Source: Candidatus Tenebribacter davisii (GTDB lineage: Bacteria > Cloacimonadota > Cloacimonadia > Cloacimonadales > TCS61). From it: 64,000 nt of DNA. The stretch spans positions 1 to 64,000 of the forward strand of contig JAVCCH010000166.1 of the NCBI GenBank assembly GCA_030765535.1, written 5' to 3'. The position numbers were made by a program, and so were the translations under genes. Below the pieces are notes generated by a model, which was not told the DNA's origin, made no database searches, and worked only from the letters and a program-made list of their open reading frames with translations. Positions 42,201 through 51,702 of the stretch are shown piece by piece; position 1 is the first letter of the stretch; each line of letters begins with the position of its first letter.

Positions 42201-44135
42201 CGAATTTATGTGAAATATGATGAAGAGAATAATTATTTTATAATTGAATGGTCAGATTTTAAAAATGAATTTGATGAAAGCAATGAGATATTCCAGCTTA
42301 TTCTTTATGATCCTGAATTTTATTACACAAATGATGTAAATAAATTAATGAAGTTCCAATATAAAGAAGTTAATAATACCGATCAGGATGAGAATTATGC
42401 AACTGTGGGCTTAGAAAATTACCAACAAACTGAAGGGTTATTATTAACTTTTTCAAATATCTATCCAAATACTGTTCATGAAATACAAGATGAAACAGCA
42501 ATATTATTTAGCAATGACATTGAGAATAATTTCCCATATATAAGTGTTGCTCCTGAAAGTTTCAGTTTTTCTGTACCTGCTGATTCTACTTTTACTGCTG
42601 ATCTTACTCTTTCTAATCTAGAAGGGACATCCGATGTTTCCTATAATATCTCGTTTGCACATTTTGCCAGAATACCAGATAATGAAATCAATAACTTCAA
42701 TGAAGATTTTTCTCGAAATATTGAAAATGATTATATTTTTAATATGACAAATTCCTATATACCGATCGAACCAATGAGTTTTCTTTTCTATCTTATTCAC
42801 AATAATATTGATGGAGAAGGAATTCATGGAGTTACCATTGATTTCCCACCCGGGTTTTATGTTAATAGCGCCAATGATATTGATGACCTGAGCTATAATG
42901 GTGAAACCGGTTATGGCGTTGAAGTTAGCTGGGGTTTTAACTCAGGTAACAGCATTTCACCAACAACTGCAACTCCTATTAATGTTAATGTAACAATAGA
43001 TGAAGATCAAATTTCTCCAGTAAATATTGACTGGTATTTAGAAGGTGATGGATCGGGCACTGATCCTCACCAGATAAGTGGTACATTTATTGTGAATCCG
43101 ACAACAGACAATTACTTTTGGATATCATATCCAAACGGTGGAGAGACTGTTGTTCCCTCAATTCAGGATACACTTAAATGGGATAAATACGGCGAAGCAG
43201 AATATGTGAAGATCATGCTGAGTAGAGACAATGCACAAAGCTGGCTTGTAATTGAAGATATGGCAGAGAATTCAGGTAGTTATCCATTTGTATTTGATGG
43301 GCCACTAAGTGATGAATGCTGGTTAAAAGTAGTAACTCTGGATGAAAGCAGTTATGATATCTCCGATAGTACCTTCAGTATCTCGGCATTTAATATTACA
43401 TATCCTGAAGAAGGCTCAATTTTATCTTACGGAGAACCTGTTACCTTAATCTGGGAAGATACGGGGAATTATGATAATGTAATGATCGAGATATCTACAA
43501 ATAATGGTTATACCTGGGAGACTATCGCTGAATCTACAGAAAATACAGGTTCTTTCAGTTTTAATGTTCCCGGACCACCTTCCGAATATACTCTAATTAG
43601 AATTAGTAATATAAACTGTAGTATTCAAAATACTTCTCGGCTTTTTACAATAGTAGATTCACCTGTCAACTGGCTCTCAGTTGAAAATACTACTGGTACC
43701 ATACCGGCTGGAGAGATCGAAAATAATTTGATAACTATATCCACCAATGATCTAGCTCCAGCAACCTATGTTGCTATCATAAAAATGGTTTCCGATATCG
43801 GGCAGATCTTGAATATCCCCATAACTTTAGAAGTTTATTCTACAACTCCTCCAGTAGTACGATATGTTCTTAAACAGAATTATCCGAATCCTTTCAATCC
43901 ATTCACTAAAATTGATTATGACGTTCCAGAAACAGGTAAAATTACAATTAAGGTTTATAACATTCGAGGACAGTATATAAAAACCTTGATCAATGAAAAA
44001 AAGGATAGAGGAAGTTATTATACATACTGGGATGGAACAGATGATAAAAATAATAAAGTCAGTTCAGGGATCTATTTTTATCAGCTTAATTCTGTTAGAT
44101 CTACTAAAACAAAAAAGATGATCCTTGTGAAATAA
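39261..44135 (+). CDS. Second gingipain-like (C25) paralog with extra C-terminal domains and T9SS-type CTD (TTG start 39261 preferred)
   Basis: Same architecture as the upstream gene; FICYRGAGSPSYW, TSMTCAGGDFASEQYSTCFGEKWL; extra segments ISVAPESFSFSVPADSTF... and BACON-like NWLSVENTTGTIPAGE; NYPNPFNPFTKIDYDV; GGGGTG precedes TTG 39261 followed by a signal peptide. Confidence 0.9.
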   Translation: MKKIILILSLLIIFLQLVGLEFSEIGNSFQVSGSFEIEQIKTIQSKDKTYNSIIISECKSSMVSNYFELPIYSKLVSLPSTGNYKCSQLEYDYDEIVLSNKIAHVNDSEQELFTLNKWIPENIVSIGKPVIMRGNRFSQISISPIQYNPKLNAIRLIKDVQLEFEIDQSDFRNPLTKIITSTSFNKIASERILGAKNITRSTGGKYLFIAPSSVENILQPLLRWKEKLGFKAKLAFLEDIGNTAEDVKAYLQNAYDNWEFPPEFVVLVGDVTGAIQCPAFYVEGSWMPWNVSDHNYTLLDGEDYFPDIFIGRLSVQSQMELRTIVSKIKNYERNPFMEIPWQKRALMVGLVEAWNGYSQRETLMGIRNKLLDFEYAVVDTFINPWQQGQTMLANSISEGESFICYRGAGSPSYWSGSPGVMFTSDNIELLTNGFMLPMVTSMTCAGGDFASEQYSTCFGEKWLVSGSPAVPKGAIGFIGPSEYDTKTWFNNANAMGIYQGVTQEGLFRCGEILLRGKMELYINYPQSHAWGNASNSDQFYFYVYNLLGDPGLQILTDIPKELELNFTASIPSSANFIEAQIDIEEDDLSGFTIAITSEDSLITTGITNASGIADIPLDLPAGNYEITASKYCYIPKTSELEVNSDIDIILENYSFPNQLISGQNGSLEFTISNPGTSNIEDITITPICDNEHISFISEPILLDILEVGQNYSDLFEIEVSESWVNGDDIQIFLNITSNNEDYVFLVSTIISSPELVISEFLVQNSTQCLLQNQTVDVIIELLNCSEYETGVFQTELTCINENAIVEDAVFNFSSILQNETGSGNFTITPENVNSGEIAQFNLIITGNDNALQSINFNFPIGIIDSTSITFCENGYFAIESSDIGNFSAPEYDWIEIDPTHGGDGSLLDPDHTTMNGFAKFIPLPFQINYFGIFYDNISICSNGYISMETTPLIFQRNRNIPSGVGTSGMIAPFWDNLYDGRIYVKYDEENNYFIIEWSDFKNEFDESNEIFQLILYDPEFYYTNDVNKLMKFQYKEVNNTDQDENYATVGLENYQQTEGLLLTFSNIYPNTVHEIQDETAILFSNDIENNFPYISVAPESFSFSVPADSTFTADLTLSNLEGTSDVSYNISFAHFARIPDNEINNFNEDFSRNIENDYIFNMTNSYIPIEPMSFLFYLIHNNIDGEGIHGVTIDFPPGFYVNSANDIDDLSYNGETGYGVEVSWGFNSGNSISPTTATPINVNVTIDEDQISPVNIDWYLEGDGSGTDPHQISGTFIVNPTTDNYFWISYPNGGETVVPSIQDTLKWDKYGEAEYVKIMLSRDNAQSWLVIEDMAENSGSYPFVFDGPLSDECWLKVVTLDESSYDISDSTFSISAFNITYPEEGSILSYGEPVTLIWEDTGNYDNVMIEISTNNGYTWETIAESTENTGSFSFNVPGPPSEYTLIRISNINCSIQNTSRLFTIVDSPVNWLSVENTTGTIPAGEIENNLITISTNDLAPATYVAIIKMVSDIGQILNIPITLEVYSTTPPVVRYVLKQNYPNPFNPFTKIDYDVPETGKITIKVYNIRGQYIKTLINEKKDRGSYYTYWDGTDDKNNKVSSGIYFYQLNSVRSTKTKKMILVK

Positions 44136-44281
44136 TTTTCTGTATTCACATAATATCCACTAAATGGATGGATTATGTTACATCAGTTTGCAGATCTTGA
44201 AATTTACAAGCAGATAAATTTCTTGTCATGAATTTCGAAACTTAAACTTTTGTCTTAAAAAATGTATTAGGAGAATAAATT

Positions 44282-45283
44282 ATGGCTTATAATCTTCGTA
44301 ACAGAAACTTTTTGAAATTATTGGATTTCACTCCTAAAGAGATCAATTTTCTACTTGATCTTTCTTTAGATCTCAAAAAAGCAAAATATGCAGGAACAGA
44401 GCAGCCAACTCTTACAGGTAAAAACATTGCACTCATCTTTGAAAAATCTTCAACTCGTACAAGATGTGCTTTTGAAGTAGCTGCACTTGATCAAGGTGCT
44501 CATGTCACTTATCTCGGACCCAGCGGTAGCCAGATCGGCAATAAGGAAACCATGAAAGATACAGCTCGAGTACTTGGCAGAATGTATGATGGTATCGAAT
44601 ACCGTGGTTTTGGACAGGATATTGTAGAAGAATTAGGGGAATATGCTGGAGTTCCAGTTTGGAATGGACTTACAACTGAATTCCATCCAACCCAGATCCT
44701 GGCTGATTTCCTCACAGCTAAAGAGCACCTGAAAAAACCTTTTGATCAAATGGTTTTCACTTACGTTGGAGATGGAAGGAATAACATGGGTAATTCACTT
44801 ATGGTTGGCGGTGCTAAGCTGGGAATGGATTTTAGGATCGTAGCACCTGAAGAGGTTCAACCTGATGACAAGCTCATTGATAAATGTAAGGCAATTGCCT
44901 TAGAGACCGGAGCTAAGATAACTGTTACTGATAATATTGAGGAAGGTGTTAAGAACTCTGATGTGATCTACACAGATGTTTGGGTTTCAATGGGAGAACC
45001 GGAAGAAACTTGGAAAAAGAGAATTGATCTGCTTAAAGCATACCAGGTTAATAAAGCAATGATGAATCTGACAGGGAAATCACATACTATCTTTATGCAC
45101 TGTTTACCGTCATTCCATAATACTGATACTAAAATTGGAAAAGATGTCTTCGAAAAATTTGGTCTCCCGGAAATGGAAGTTTCCGATGAAGTATTTGAGA
45201 GTGAAGCTTCTGTTATTTTTGACGAAGCTGAGAACAGAATGCACACCATAAAAGCTATAATGGTAGCAACCTTGGGTAAATAA
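44282..45283 (+). CDS. argF: Ornithine carbamoyltransferase
   Basis: [66 protein letters not shown]. Confidence 0.95.
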   Translation: MAYNLRNRNFLKLLDFTPKEINFLLDLSLDLKKAKYAGTEQPTLTGKNIALIFEKSSTRTRCAFEVAALDQGAHVTYLGPSGSQIGNKETMKDTARVLGRMYDGIEYRGFGQDIVEELGEYAGVPVWNGLTTEFHPTQILADFLTAKEHLKKPFDQMVFTYVGDGRNNMGNSLMVGGAKLGMDFRIVAPEEVQPDDKLIDKCKAIALETGAKITVTDNIEEGVKNSDVIYTDVWVSMGEPEETWKKRIDLLKAYQVNKAMMNLTGKSHTIFMHCLPSFHNTDTKIGKDVFEKFGLPEMEVSDEVFESEASVIFDEAENRMHTIKAIMVATLGK

Positions 45284-45290
45284 TATAACT

Positions 45291-45330
45291 GTCCCTGCTG
45301 AATTAACTTTTCGCAGGGACATATTTTTTA
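45291..45330 (+). terminator. Rho-independent terminator after argF
   Basis: GTCCCTGC (45291-45298) and GCAGGGAC (45313-45320), then atatttttta. Confidence 0.88.
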
Positions 45331-45331
45331 A

Positions 45332-46093
45332 ATGAATAGAATCCATCTAATTTTATTAATTCTTCTAATTCCACTACTTTTAAATTCATATATTTTTGAG
45401 ATTGATACGACTGAATCATTGATCTTTCTCACTACAGCTCTAACGCTTGACCTGAGCAATAACTATTTTGACCGTCAACTCATTGAATCACCAACCGAAC
45501 TGGAATTGAATGCACTGAATAAAGATGATGTTCCATCCTTTGATAAAATTGGTTTACAATCCTATTCTGCAGTTTTAAAAGATTTTAGCGATTATTCAGC
45601 TTTTCTGACAATTGGTTCAACCTTGTACTGCCTATATGAAAACGACAAAAAGGTAATATTTAATAACCTGATGGTTTTCAGTGAAATTATGCTGGCACAA
45701 AGCACAATTTGTAAATGGACAAAAACTTTTTCACACCGTTTTAGACCGTTTGTTTATGATGATGCTATCTCATTAACAAAGAAAGTACAAAGAAACAGTC
45801 AACACTCATTTTACTCTATGCACTCCTCAACTGTTTTCAGTGCAGCTACTTGCGGATATTTTTATTATTACCAGAATTATGGACACAACATCCTAGCAGG
45901 CTCACTTTTATTTGGATCGGCAAGTGCTACGGCAATCTTACGAGTTGCATCTGCTCAGCACTTTCCATCAGATGTTATTGTTGGTGCTGTTGTTGGAAGC
46001 AGTATAAGTTATTTGATCTGCAAGTACCATCACAATAAAAAGCTAAAGTTATCATTCGGTTTTAATTCTGTAGATATCAGTTATAAATTCTAG
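45332..46093 (+). CDS. PAP2-family phosphatase (membrane)
   Basis: KTFSHRFRPF, NSQHSFYSMHSSTVFSAA, RVASAQHFPSDVIVGAVVG, i.e. KxxxxxxRP / SxHS / SxxxxHxxxD-type motifs. Confidence 0.85.
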   Translation: MNRIHLILLILLIPLLLNSYIFEIDTTESLIFLTTALTLDLSNNYFDRQLIESPTELELNALNKDDVPSFDKIGLQSYSAVLKDFSDYSAFLTIGSTLYCLYENDKKVIFNNLMVFSEIMLAQSTICKWTKTFSHRFRPFVYDDAISLTKKVQRNSQHSFYSMHSSTVFSAATCGYFYYYQNYGHNILAGSLLFGSASATAILRVASAQHFPSDVIVGAVVGSSISYLICKYHHNKKLKLSFGFNSVDISYKF

Positions 46094-46114
46094 ATTAACA
46101 ATTTCTAACTATAT

Positions 46115-46147
46115 AAAAAACCCACAACTAAAGTCATGGGCTTTTTT
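46115..46147. terminator. A-tract/T-tract flanked palindrome (bidirectional terminator; REP-like core CCCACAACTAAAGTCATGGG)
   Basis: aaaaaaCCCAcaACTaaAGTcaTGGGctttttt between convergent genes 46093(+) and 46195(-). Confidence 0.65.
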
Positions 46148-46194
46148 ATTAACTTATTCTCTTTCTCTTTTTTCTAATTTTTAACTTCTAACTT

Positions 46195-47730
46195 CTAATT
46201 TTTCTTCTTTCCGTTTTCCTGTCTTTCTCTACAAATTCTTTCCACTTCACGGAAAGCAACTTTTCCGCTACCCATCATAGGAATATCTTCTATTACATAG
46301 AATTCTTTCGGAACTGCAATGGCAGGTAGTTCTTTAGCCATTTTTTTAAGGATCTTCTTCCTGTCAAATTCACCTGTAGCAACTGCAGCTACAACATCCG
46401 CACCTTTTTTGGGATTTGGCACATCAACAACGCAACAGGTAACTCCCTCAGGTAATAAATGAGAAAGAACCTCTTCAACTTTAACCAGCGAGACCATTTC
46501 ACCACCAACTTTTACAAATCTTTTCAATCTACCACGATGCCACAGAAAACCATCTTCATCAATAATTCCCATATCACCAGTATCATACCAGCCGCCGTGC
46601 ATATGCATGGAGGTCTCTTCTACATCACCCAGATAGCCCTTCATTACAAGATCACCTTTTACCAGTATCTTACCTTCTTTATTGGTAGCACAAATCTCAT
46701 CTGACTCTCTATCCAATATTTTAACTTGGACTCCAGGTAATGGTTTTCCTATACTTCCTGGTTTATTGGTACCCGGAACATTAACCGATATTACGGGGCT
46801 TGTTTCAGTTGCACCATAACCTTCCAAGATCTCAATCCCATGTTCTTTTTGGAAAGAAAGACGCAATTTTTCTGTAAGTTTATCGGCACCTGCTATGGCA
46901 TATCTAATTGATGAAAGATCTCCCGGTTCTGCTTTTCGCTGATAACCATGGAAGAAAGTAGGAGTTCCAATGAGAATTGTAATTTTATAATCTACAATAG
47001 ATTTTACTATTGCACTATAATCAAGAGGATTTGCATGAGTAATTATTGATGATCCAAGTGAAAGTGGAAGCCAGAAATTCGTTGTCAATCCAAATACGTG
47101 AAATAGCGGCAGTGTACCGGCAAAAATATCATCGCCTGTTACATCTATTATTTTAGGTATTGTACTTATATTATGGAAGATATTTTTATGTGAGAGTTGC
47201 ACTGCTTTCGGTTCTTTTTCACTACCACTGGTAAACAGGATAACAGAGGTAGATTCATCGTCACCATATTTAACTTTTGACTGCAAAATTTTAGACGGGA
47301 GCTTAGAAGTAAGTGCAGCTTTAAGTTTTTCTGCAGTTGTAAGGGAACTCATAATATCTTCCAGAAAAACCATACCAGGCACAGGATCTACTTTTATCTT
47401 ATCCAGTAGCGCTTTACTTGTTATTATGGTTTTAAAACTACATTTTTCCTGAGCATAAATGGAATTTTCTGCAGCTCCAGTTGAATAGTTTATCATAACC
47501 GGGATCTTACCAGCCATAAGAGTTCCAAGTGTCGAGAGTAAACATCCTGCAGAAGTAGGTACCATGATCCCTAAATATTTACTCTTATATTTTTTAAATC
47601 TTCCCGCAAATATAAATGCAGCAATCAACATTCTTTCATAACTAAGATCTTTACCTGTTGCCTGATCATAAACTGCAATTTTCTTAGAATTTTTCTTAGC
47701 AACTTCGACAAATTTCTGATGTAATTGCAT
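46195..47730 (-). CDS. AMP-binding acyl-CoA/acyl-ACP synthetase (start refined to 47730)
   Basis: VILFTSGSEKEPKAVQLSHKN, LEGYGATETSPVISVN, GWYDTGDMGIIDEDGFLWHRGRLKRFVKVGGEMVSL; GGGAGAAATT before ATG 47730. Confidence 0.92.
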   Translation of the reverse strand: MQLHQKFVEVAKKNSKKIAVYDQATGKDLSYERMLIAAFIFAGRFKKYKSKYLGIMVPTSAGCLLSTLGTLMAGKIPVMINYSTGAAENSIYAQEKCSFKTIITSKALLDKIKVDPVPGMVFLEDIMSSLTTAEKLKAALTSKLPSKILQSKVKYGDDESTSVILFTSGSEKEPKAVQLSHKNIFHNISTIPKIIDVTGDDIFAGTLPLFHVFGLTTNFWLPLSLGSSIITHANPLDYSAIVKSIVDYKITILIGTPTFFHGYQRKAEPGDLSSIRYAIAGADKLTEKLRLSFQKEHGIEILEGYGATETSPVISVNVPGTNKPGSIGKPLPGVQVKILDRESDEICATNKEGKILVKGDLVMKGYLGDVEETSMHMHGGWYDTGDMGIIDEDGFLWHRGRLKRFVKVGGEMVSLVKVEEVLSHLLPEGVTCCVVDVPNPKKGADVVAAVATGEFDRKKILKKMAKELPAIAVPKEFYVIEDIPMMGSGKVAFREVERICRERQENGKKKN

Positions 47731-47985
47731 AATTTCTCCCAATTTTTTTTTCCTGCTTAATTCTACTTGTTTCAAAACTCTACGATCACAATATGTCAAT
47801 AGATAATTTCTTTTAGAGTAATCTTTTAAAATCCTATTCCCTACATCTTATTAAAAGATATAATGTTACATGAATGAGATTCATTTTTAAAATAATTTAC
47901 TATGAAAATCGATTTTGCTGCAATTAATATTCAGTATTTGACAAATAAACTGTCAAAATAATGGTGTTTTACCTGTGAGGTAATA

Positions 47986-49863
47986 TTGAGTAAAAATTTA
48001 ATTTCAATTGAAGATCTGAAAAAGTCATTTGCCGAAAAAGTGATTTGCGGGAACAGTTCTTTTGGGATATTTGAAAATGAGAAGATCGGCATTGTAGGAA
48101 TAAACGGCTGTGGTAAATCTACTCTTTTAAAACTACTTGTCGGCATTGAACCTGCAGATTCAGGTAATATTACATTACGAAAAAATATAAGAATCGGATA
48201 TCTATCTCAAATTCCAAGCTTAAATCCTGAAAATTCAATTTATGAAGAGATCTATTTTAGTGATAATCCTCAATTTGATCTTTTACGAAAATATTATAAT
48301 GTATTAAATAAACTAGAAAATGATCAGACGCAAAATTTAGAGGATGAACACAATCTTTTGGTTAAAAATATCGAATCACAAGATGCCTGGAAGATTGAGA
48401 TCAAAGCAAAAAGCATTTTAAACAAACTTGGTTTTAAAGATATTAACCAGAAAATCTCTGAACTTTCCGGAGGTCAGAAAAGACGTATTGATCTAGCCAG
48501 AGCATTAATGGATGAGCCGGAAATATTACTGCTGGATGAGCCGACAAATCATCTTGATCTTGATACGATAGAATGGTTTCAGGACTACCTTTTCAATTAC
48601 CAGGGTACAGTTCTTTTTGTAACTCATGATCGTTACTTTCTGGATGCGGTTTCTAATAAAATTTTGGAAATGGATAATGGAAAGATAAACTTTTTTAAAG
48701 GTAATTATTCTTATTATCTACGTAAAAAAGAGCAACAGGATATTGATATTCTCAGAAAGGAAACCAGACGGAAAGCTCAATTGAAGAAGGAACTTAAATG
48801 GCTTCATAGACAAGCTAAAGCTAGAACTTCCAAGCCAAAAGATCATCTTGATAGAGTAAAAGAACTTATAGACAAATCCTATCTGTCGGAAAACATGGAT
48901 CTTGATATTTCCTTTAAGACAAAACGAATGGGAAAAACTATTTTAGAGATCAGGAATATTTCAAAACAATATGATGATAAAATTCTATTTAAGAATTTTA
49001 ACCATAACTTCCAGAAACTGGAGCGCATTGGGATAATCGGACCTAATGGATGTGGCAAAACTACTCTACTTAAATGCGTAATGGAAGAAATTGATCCGGA
49101 GAATGGTTCGATAAAGATTGGTGTAAACACTTCTTTCTCATATTTCCAACAGAATATTGATGAATTTGATAATAACCAGACAGTGTTAGACTATATTCAG
49201 GATCTCGCTCATAATATCCGTACGGCAGATGGAGTGCTTCATCCAGCTTCTGAAATGCTGCAACGATTTCTCTTTGATGGTAAAATGCAGCAATGTAAAT
49301 TAGCAAATTTATCCGGAGGCGAAAAAAAAAGACTTTATCTGCTCCGATCTTTAATGTTTGGTTCCAATTTCATTATTCTCGATGAACCAACAAATGACCT
49401 TGATATACGCACTTTAGAAATTTTAGAAGACTATCTTGATGCATTTAAAGGGTGCATTATTGTTGTTTCACATGATAGATATTTCCTTGATAGAGTAACT
49501 GATCACCTTTTTATTTTCGATGATAATAGAATAATTAAATTCCCCGGAAATTATTCAGATTACCTGCTTGTAAAAAAATACCGGGATGAAGAAAAAATTG
49601 AGCAAAAGAAGAAATCATCTAAAGCAAGAAGTAAAAGAGTTTCCACAAAACTAAGTTTTAATGAAAAACGTGAAATAGATATGATCGAAAAAGAAATTCC
49701 TGAAATAGAAAAACAGATATCATTATTGAATAGAAAAATTGAAGAAGAAGCCTCAACCCTCTCTCCTGATGACTTTAAAGAAATTACTGAAAAACTGGAA
49801 AAGCTTCAAATTAAACTTGATGAATTGGAATCTCGCTGGCTGGAACTGGATGAGAGAAATTAA
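47986..49863 (+). CDS. ABC-F family ATPase (Uup/EttA-like), TTG start
   Basis: Two Walker A (GINGCGKSTLLKLL, GPNGCGKTTLLKCV), two signature motifs (LSGGQKRR, LSGGEKKR), C-terminal coiled coil. Confidence 0.93.
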   Translation: MSKNLISIEDLKKSFAEKVICGNSSFGIFENEKIGIVGINGCGKSTLLKLLVGIEPADSGNITLRKNIRIGYLSQIPSLNPENSIYEEIYFSDNPQFDLLRKYYNVLNKLENDQTQNLEDEHNLLVKNIESQDAWKIEIKAKSILNKLGFKDINQKISELSGGQKRRIDLARALMDEPEILLLDEPTNHLDLDTIEWFQDYLFNYQGTVLFVTHDRYFLDAVSNKILEMDNGKINFFKGNYSYYLRKKEQQDIDILRKETRRKAQLKKELKWLHRQAKARTSKPKDHLDRVKELIDKSYLSENMDLDISFKTKRMGKTILEIRNISKQYDDKILFKNFNHNFQKLERIGIIGPNGCGKTTLLKCVMEEIDPENGSIKIGVNTSFSYFQQNIDEFDNNQTVLDYIQDLAHNIRTADGVLHPASEMLQRFLFDGKMQQCKLANLSGGEKKRLYLLRSLMFGSNFIILDEPTNDLDIRTLEILEDYLDAFKGCIIVVSHDRYFLDRVTDHLFIFDDNRIIKFPGNYSDYLLVKKYRDEEKIEQKKKSSKARSKRVSTKLSFNEKREIDMIEKEIPEIEKQISLLNRKIEEEASTLSPDDFKEITEKLEKLQIKLDELESRWLELDERN

Positions 49864-49901
49864 ATGATTATCTCACCTTATTGAGAATCAAAGTTTATTA
49901 T

Positions 49902-50771
49902 CTATTTCTTCAAGAAGTCGCCCAATTCTTCAATATCCTTAATTTTATTTTTAAGGTTTTTACTAATTTTCTGAATTTTCATGCTTAAATTCAATTTTTC
50001 ATGAATTTCTTTTCTAAACTGTGCCACATCATCATCCACGCTCTCAAGGATCATATTCGCTTTTTCAAAATCAAGAATTTTAACATCAAGTAATTGAGGT
50101 TTAATGTAAATATCAGGTTTAGAGATCTTCATCTGAAATTCAACAATTGACGCTTGCAAGATCTCGTAAGAATTCATCATATTATCAAACCATGTGGGAG
50201 CTTTCATAACGTCAGGGATAGATTTACTGCCCGATACATCAATAGCGATAAGGACATCACACTCTTTACGAATTATATCAAATGGAAGATTATTGGTAAC
50301 ACCTCCATCTATTAATATCATATTATTGTAATTTACTGGTTCAAAAAGGGCAGGAATTGAGATGCTTGCCCGTATGGCAGGTAATAGTTTACCTGAATCA
50401 AAAACGACATCATCAGCTTTCCAGTAATCTGTAGCTACTATCTTTAACGGGATTTGGAGATCTTCAAAATATTTTACCGGGATATGTTTACTGAGAAATT
50501 CTTCAACTTTTTTTCCTTTGATCAAACTAGCTCTGGAGAGAAAAGAAAAATCAACCATTTTAAGTAGGATCTTAAAATCTATATCCTGTAAGATGTTTTC
50601 AATTTCCTGTCCGTTCATGCCTGAGGCATACATAGCCCCAATAATTGCACCCATACTGGTTCCTGAAATTATTGAAGGTTTAATTTCCAATTCATCCAGG
50701 ACTTTTAGAAATTCAATATGACAAAGTCCTCTTGCGCCACCTCCGCCAAGGGTTAATCCAATTTTTTTCAT
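49902..50771 (-). CDS. Patatin-like phospholipase (RssA-type)
   Basis: GLTLGGGGARGLCHIEFL, GTSMGAIIGAMYASG, IDGGVTNNLPFDI. Confidence 0.93.
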   Translation of the reverse strand: MKKIGLTLGGGGARGLCHIEFLKVLDELEIKPSIISGTSMGAIIGAMYASGMNGQEIENILQDIDFKILLKMVDFSFLSRASLIKGKKVEEFLSKHIPVKYFEDLQIPLKIVATDYWKADDVVFDSGKLLPAIRASISIPALFEPVNYNNMILIDGGVTNNLPFDIIRKECDVLIAIDVSGSKSIPDVMKAPTWFDNMMNSYEILQASIVEFQMKISKPDIYIKPQLLDVKILDFEKANMILESVDDDVAQFRKEIHEKLNLSMKIQKISKNLKNKIKDIEELGDFLKK

Positions 50772-50832
50772 AACTTAGTTCCACCTGTTATATATTTTAA
50801 TTTTCAGTTCTCAAATAATTATTTAATGCCAG

Positions 50833-50862
50833 CTTGACAACTATTTTCTAATCTCAATTTTG
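50833..50862 (+). promoter_or_regulatory. Candidate -33/-7 promoter CTTG-N18-CAATTTTG upstream of murI
   Basis: CTTG 50833-50836 and CAatTTTG 50855-50862. Confidence 0.35.
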
Positions 50863-50895
50863 GATTCGAGCATATTATGGAAAGGAGAAAATATT

Positions 50896-51702
50896 TTGGC
50901 TAAAAAACCAATAGGGATATTTGATTCAGGAGTTGGTGGATTAACTGTTTACAAAGAGATCCGCAAACGATTTCCATACGAAGATATTGTCTATTTTGGC
51001 GATACAGCTCGTGTTCCTTACGGACCAAAATCAAAAAATACTGTTATTGATTATTCTATCCAAAATGCCCGTTTCCTGATGCAACAAGGTGCAAAGTTAA
51101 TAGTAATCGCCTGCAATACATCTTCTGCGACTGCTCTCAATAAGTTGCAACAAATTCTCCCGATACCTGTTCTCGGTGTAATAGATCCCGGTGCAAGATC
51201 TGCAGTAAACGCTTCTCACAATAAACGGATCGGTGTAATTGGAACTGAAGGCACCATCCGTAGTAAAGCATATTCAACTGCAATTTCCAAACTAGACAGT
51301 AGCTGTAGTGTATTCAGCAAAGCATGCCCGATATTTGTTCCTCTGGCAGAAGAAGGCTGGGAAGATCATGAAGTTACTAAACTTACAATTAAAGAGTATC
51401 TAACACCTCTTTTACAAAATAATATTGATACTCTGGTTTTAGGATGTACACACTATCCAATTTTGAAAGAATCCATTCAGCAATTTGCGGGAAATGAGAT
51501 AACACTTGTTGATAGTGCTGAAGCTGTAACGGAAAAACTTGATGCGATCTTACCGGATAGAGAATTAACCGGAATTGGTGAAGATCGTTTTTATGTGAGT
51601 GATAACGAAGATAAATTCATGTCTATAGCTTCAAAGATACTCGACATGGAAATTAATAAATTGATAAAAGTAAACTTGGGTGAAGGCTGGTTCTTGAACT
51701 AA
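50896..51702 (+). CDS. murI: Glutamate racemase (TTG start 50896 preferred)
   Basis: IGIFDSGVGGLTVYKEI, YFGDTARVPYG, VIACNTSSATAL, LVLGCTHYPIL; AAGGAG upstream of TTG 50896. Confidence 0.95.
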   Translation: MAKKPIGIFDSGVGGLTVYKEIRKRFPYEDIVYFGDTARVPYGPKSKNTVIDYSIQNARFLMQQGAKLIVIACNTSSATALNKLQQILPIPVLGVIDPGARSAVNASHNKRIGVIGTEGTIRSKAYSTAISKLDSSCSVFSKACPIFVPLAEEGWEDHEVTKLTIKEYLTPLLQNNIDTLVLGCTHYPILKESIQQFAGNEITLVDSAEAVTEKLDAILPDRELTGIGEDRFYVSDNEDKFMSIASKILDMEINKLIKVNLGEGWFLN

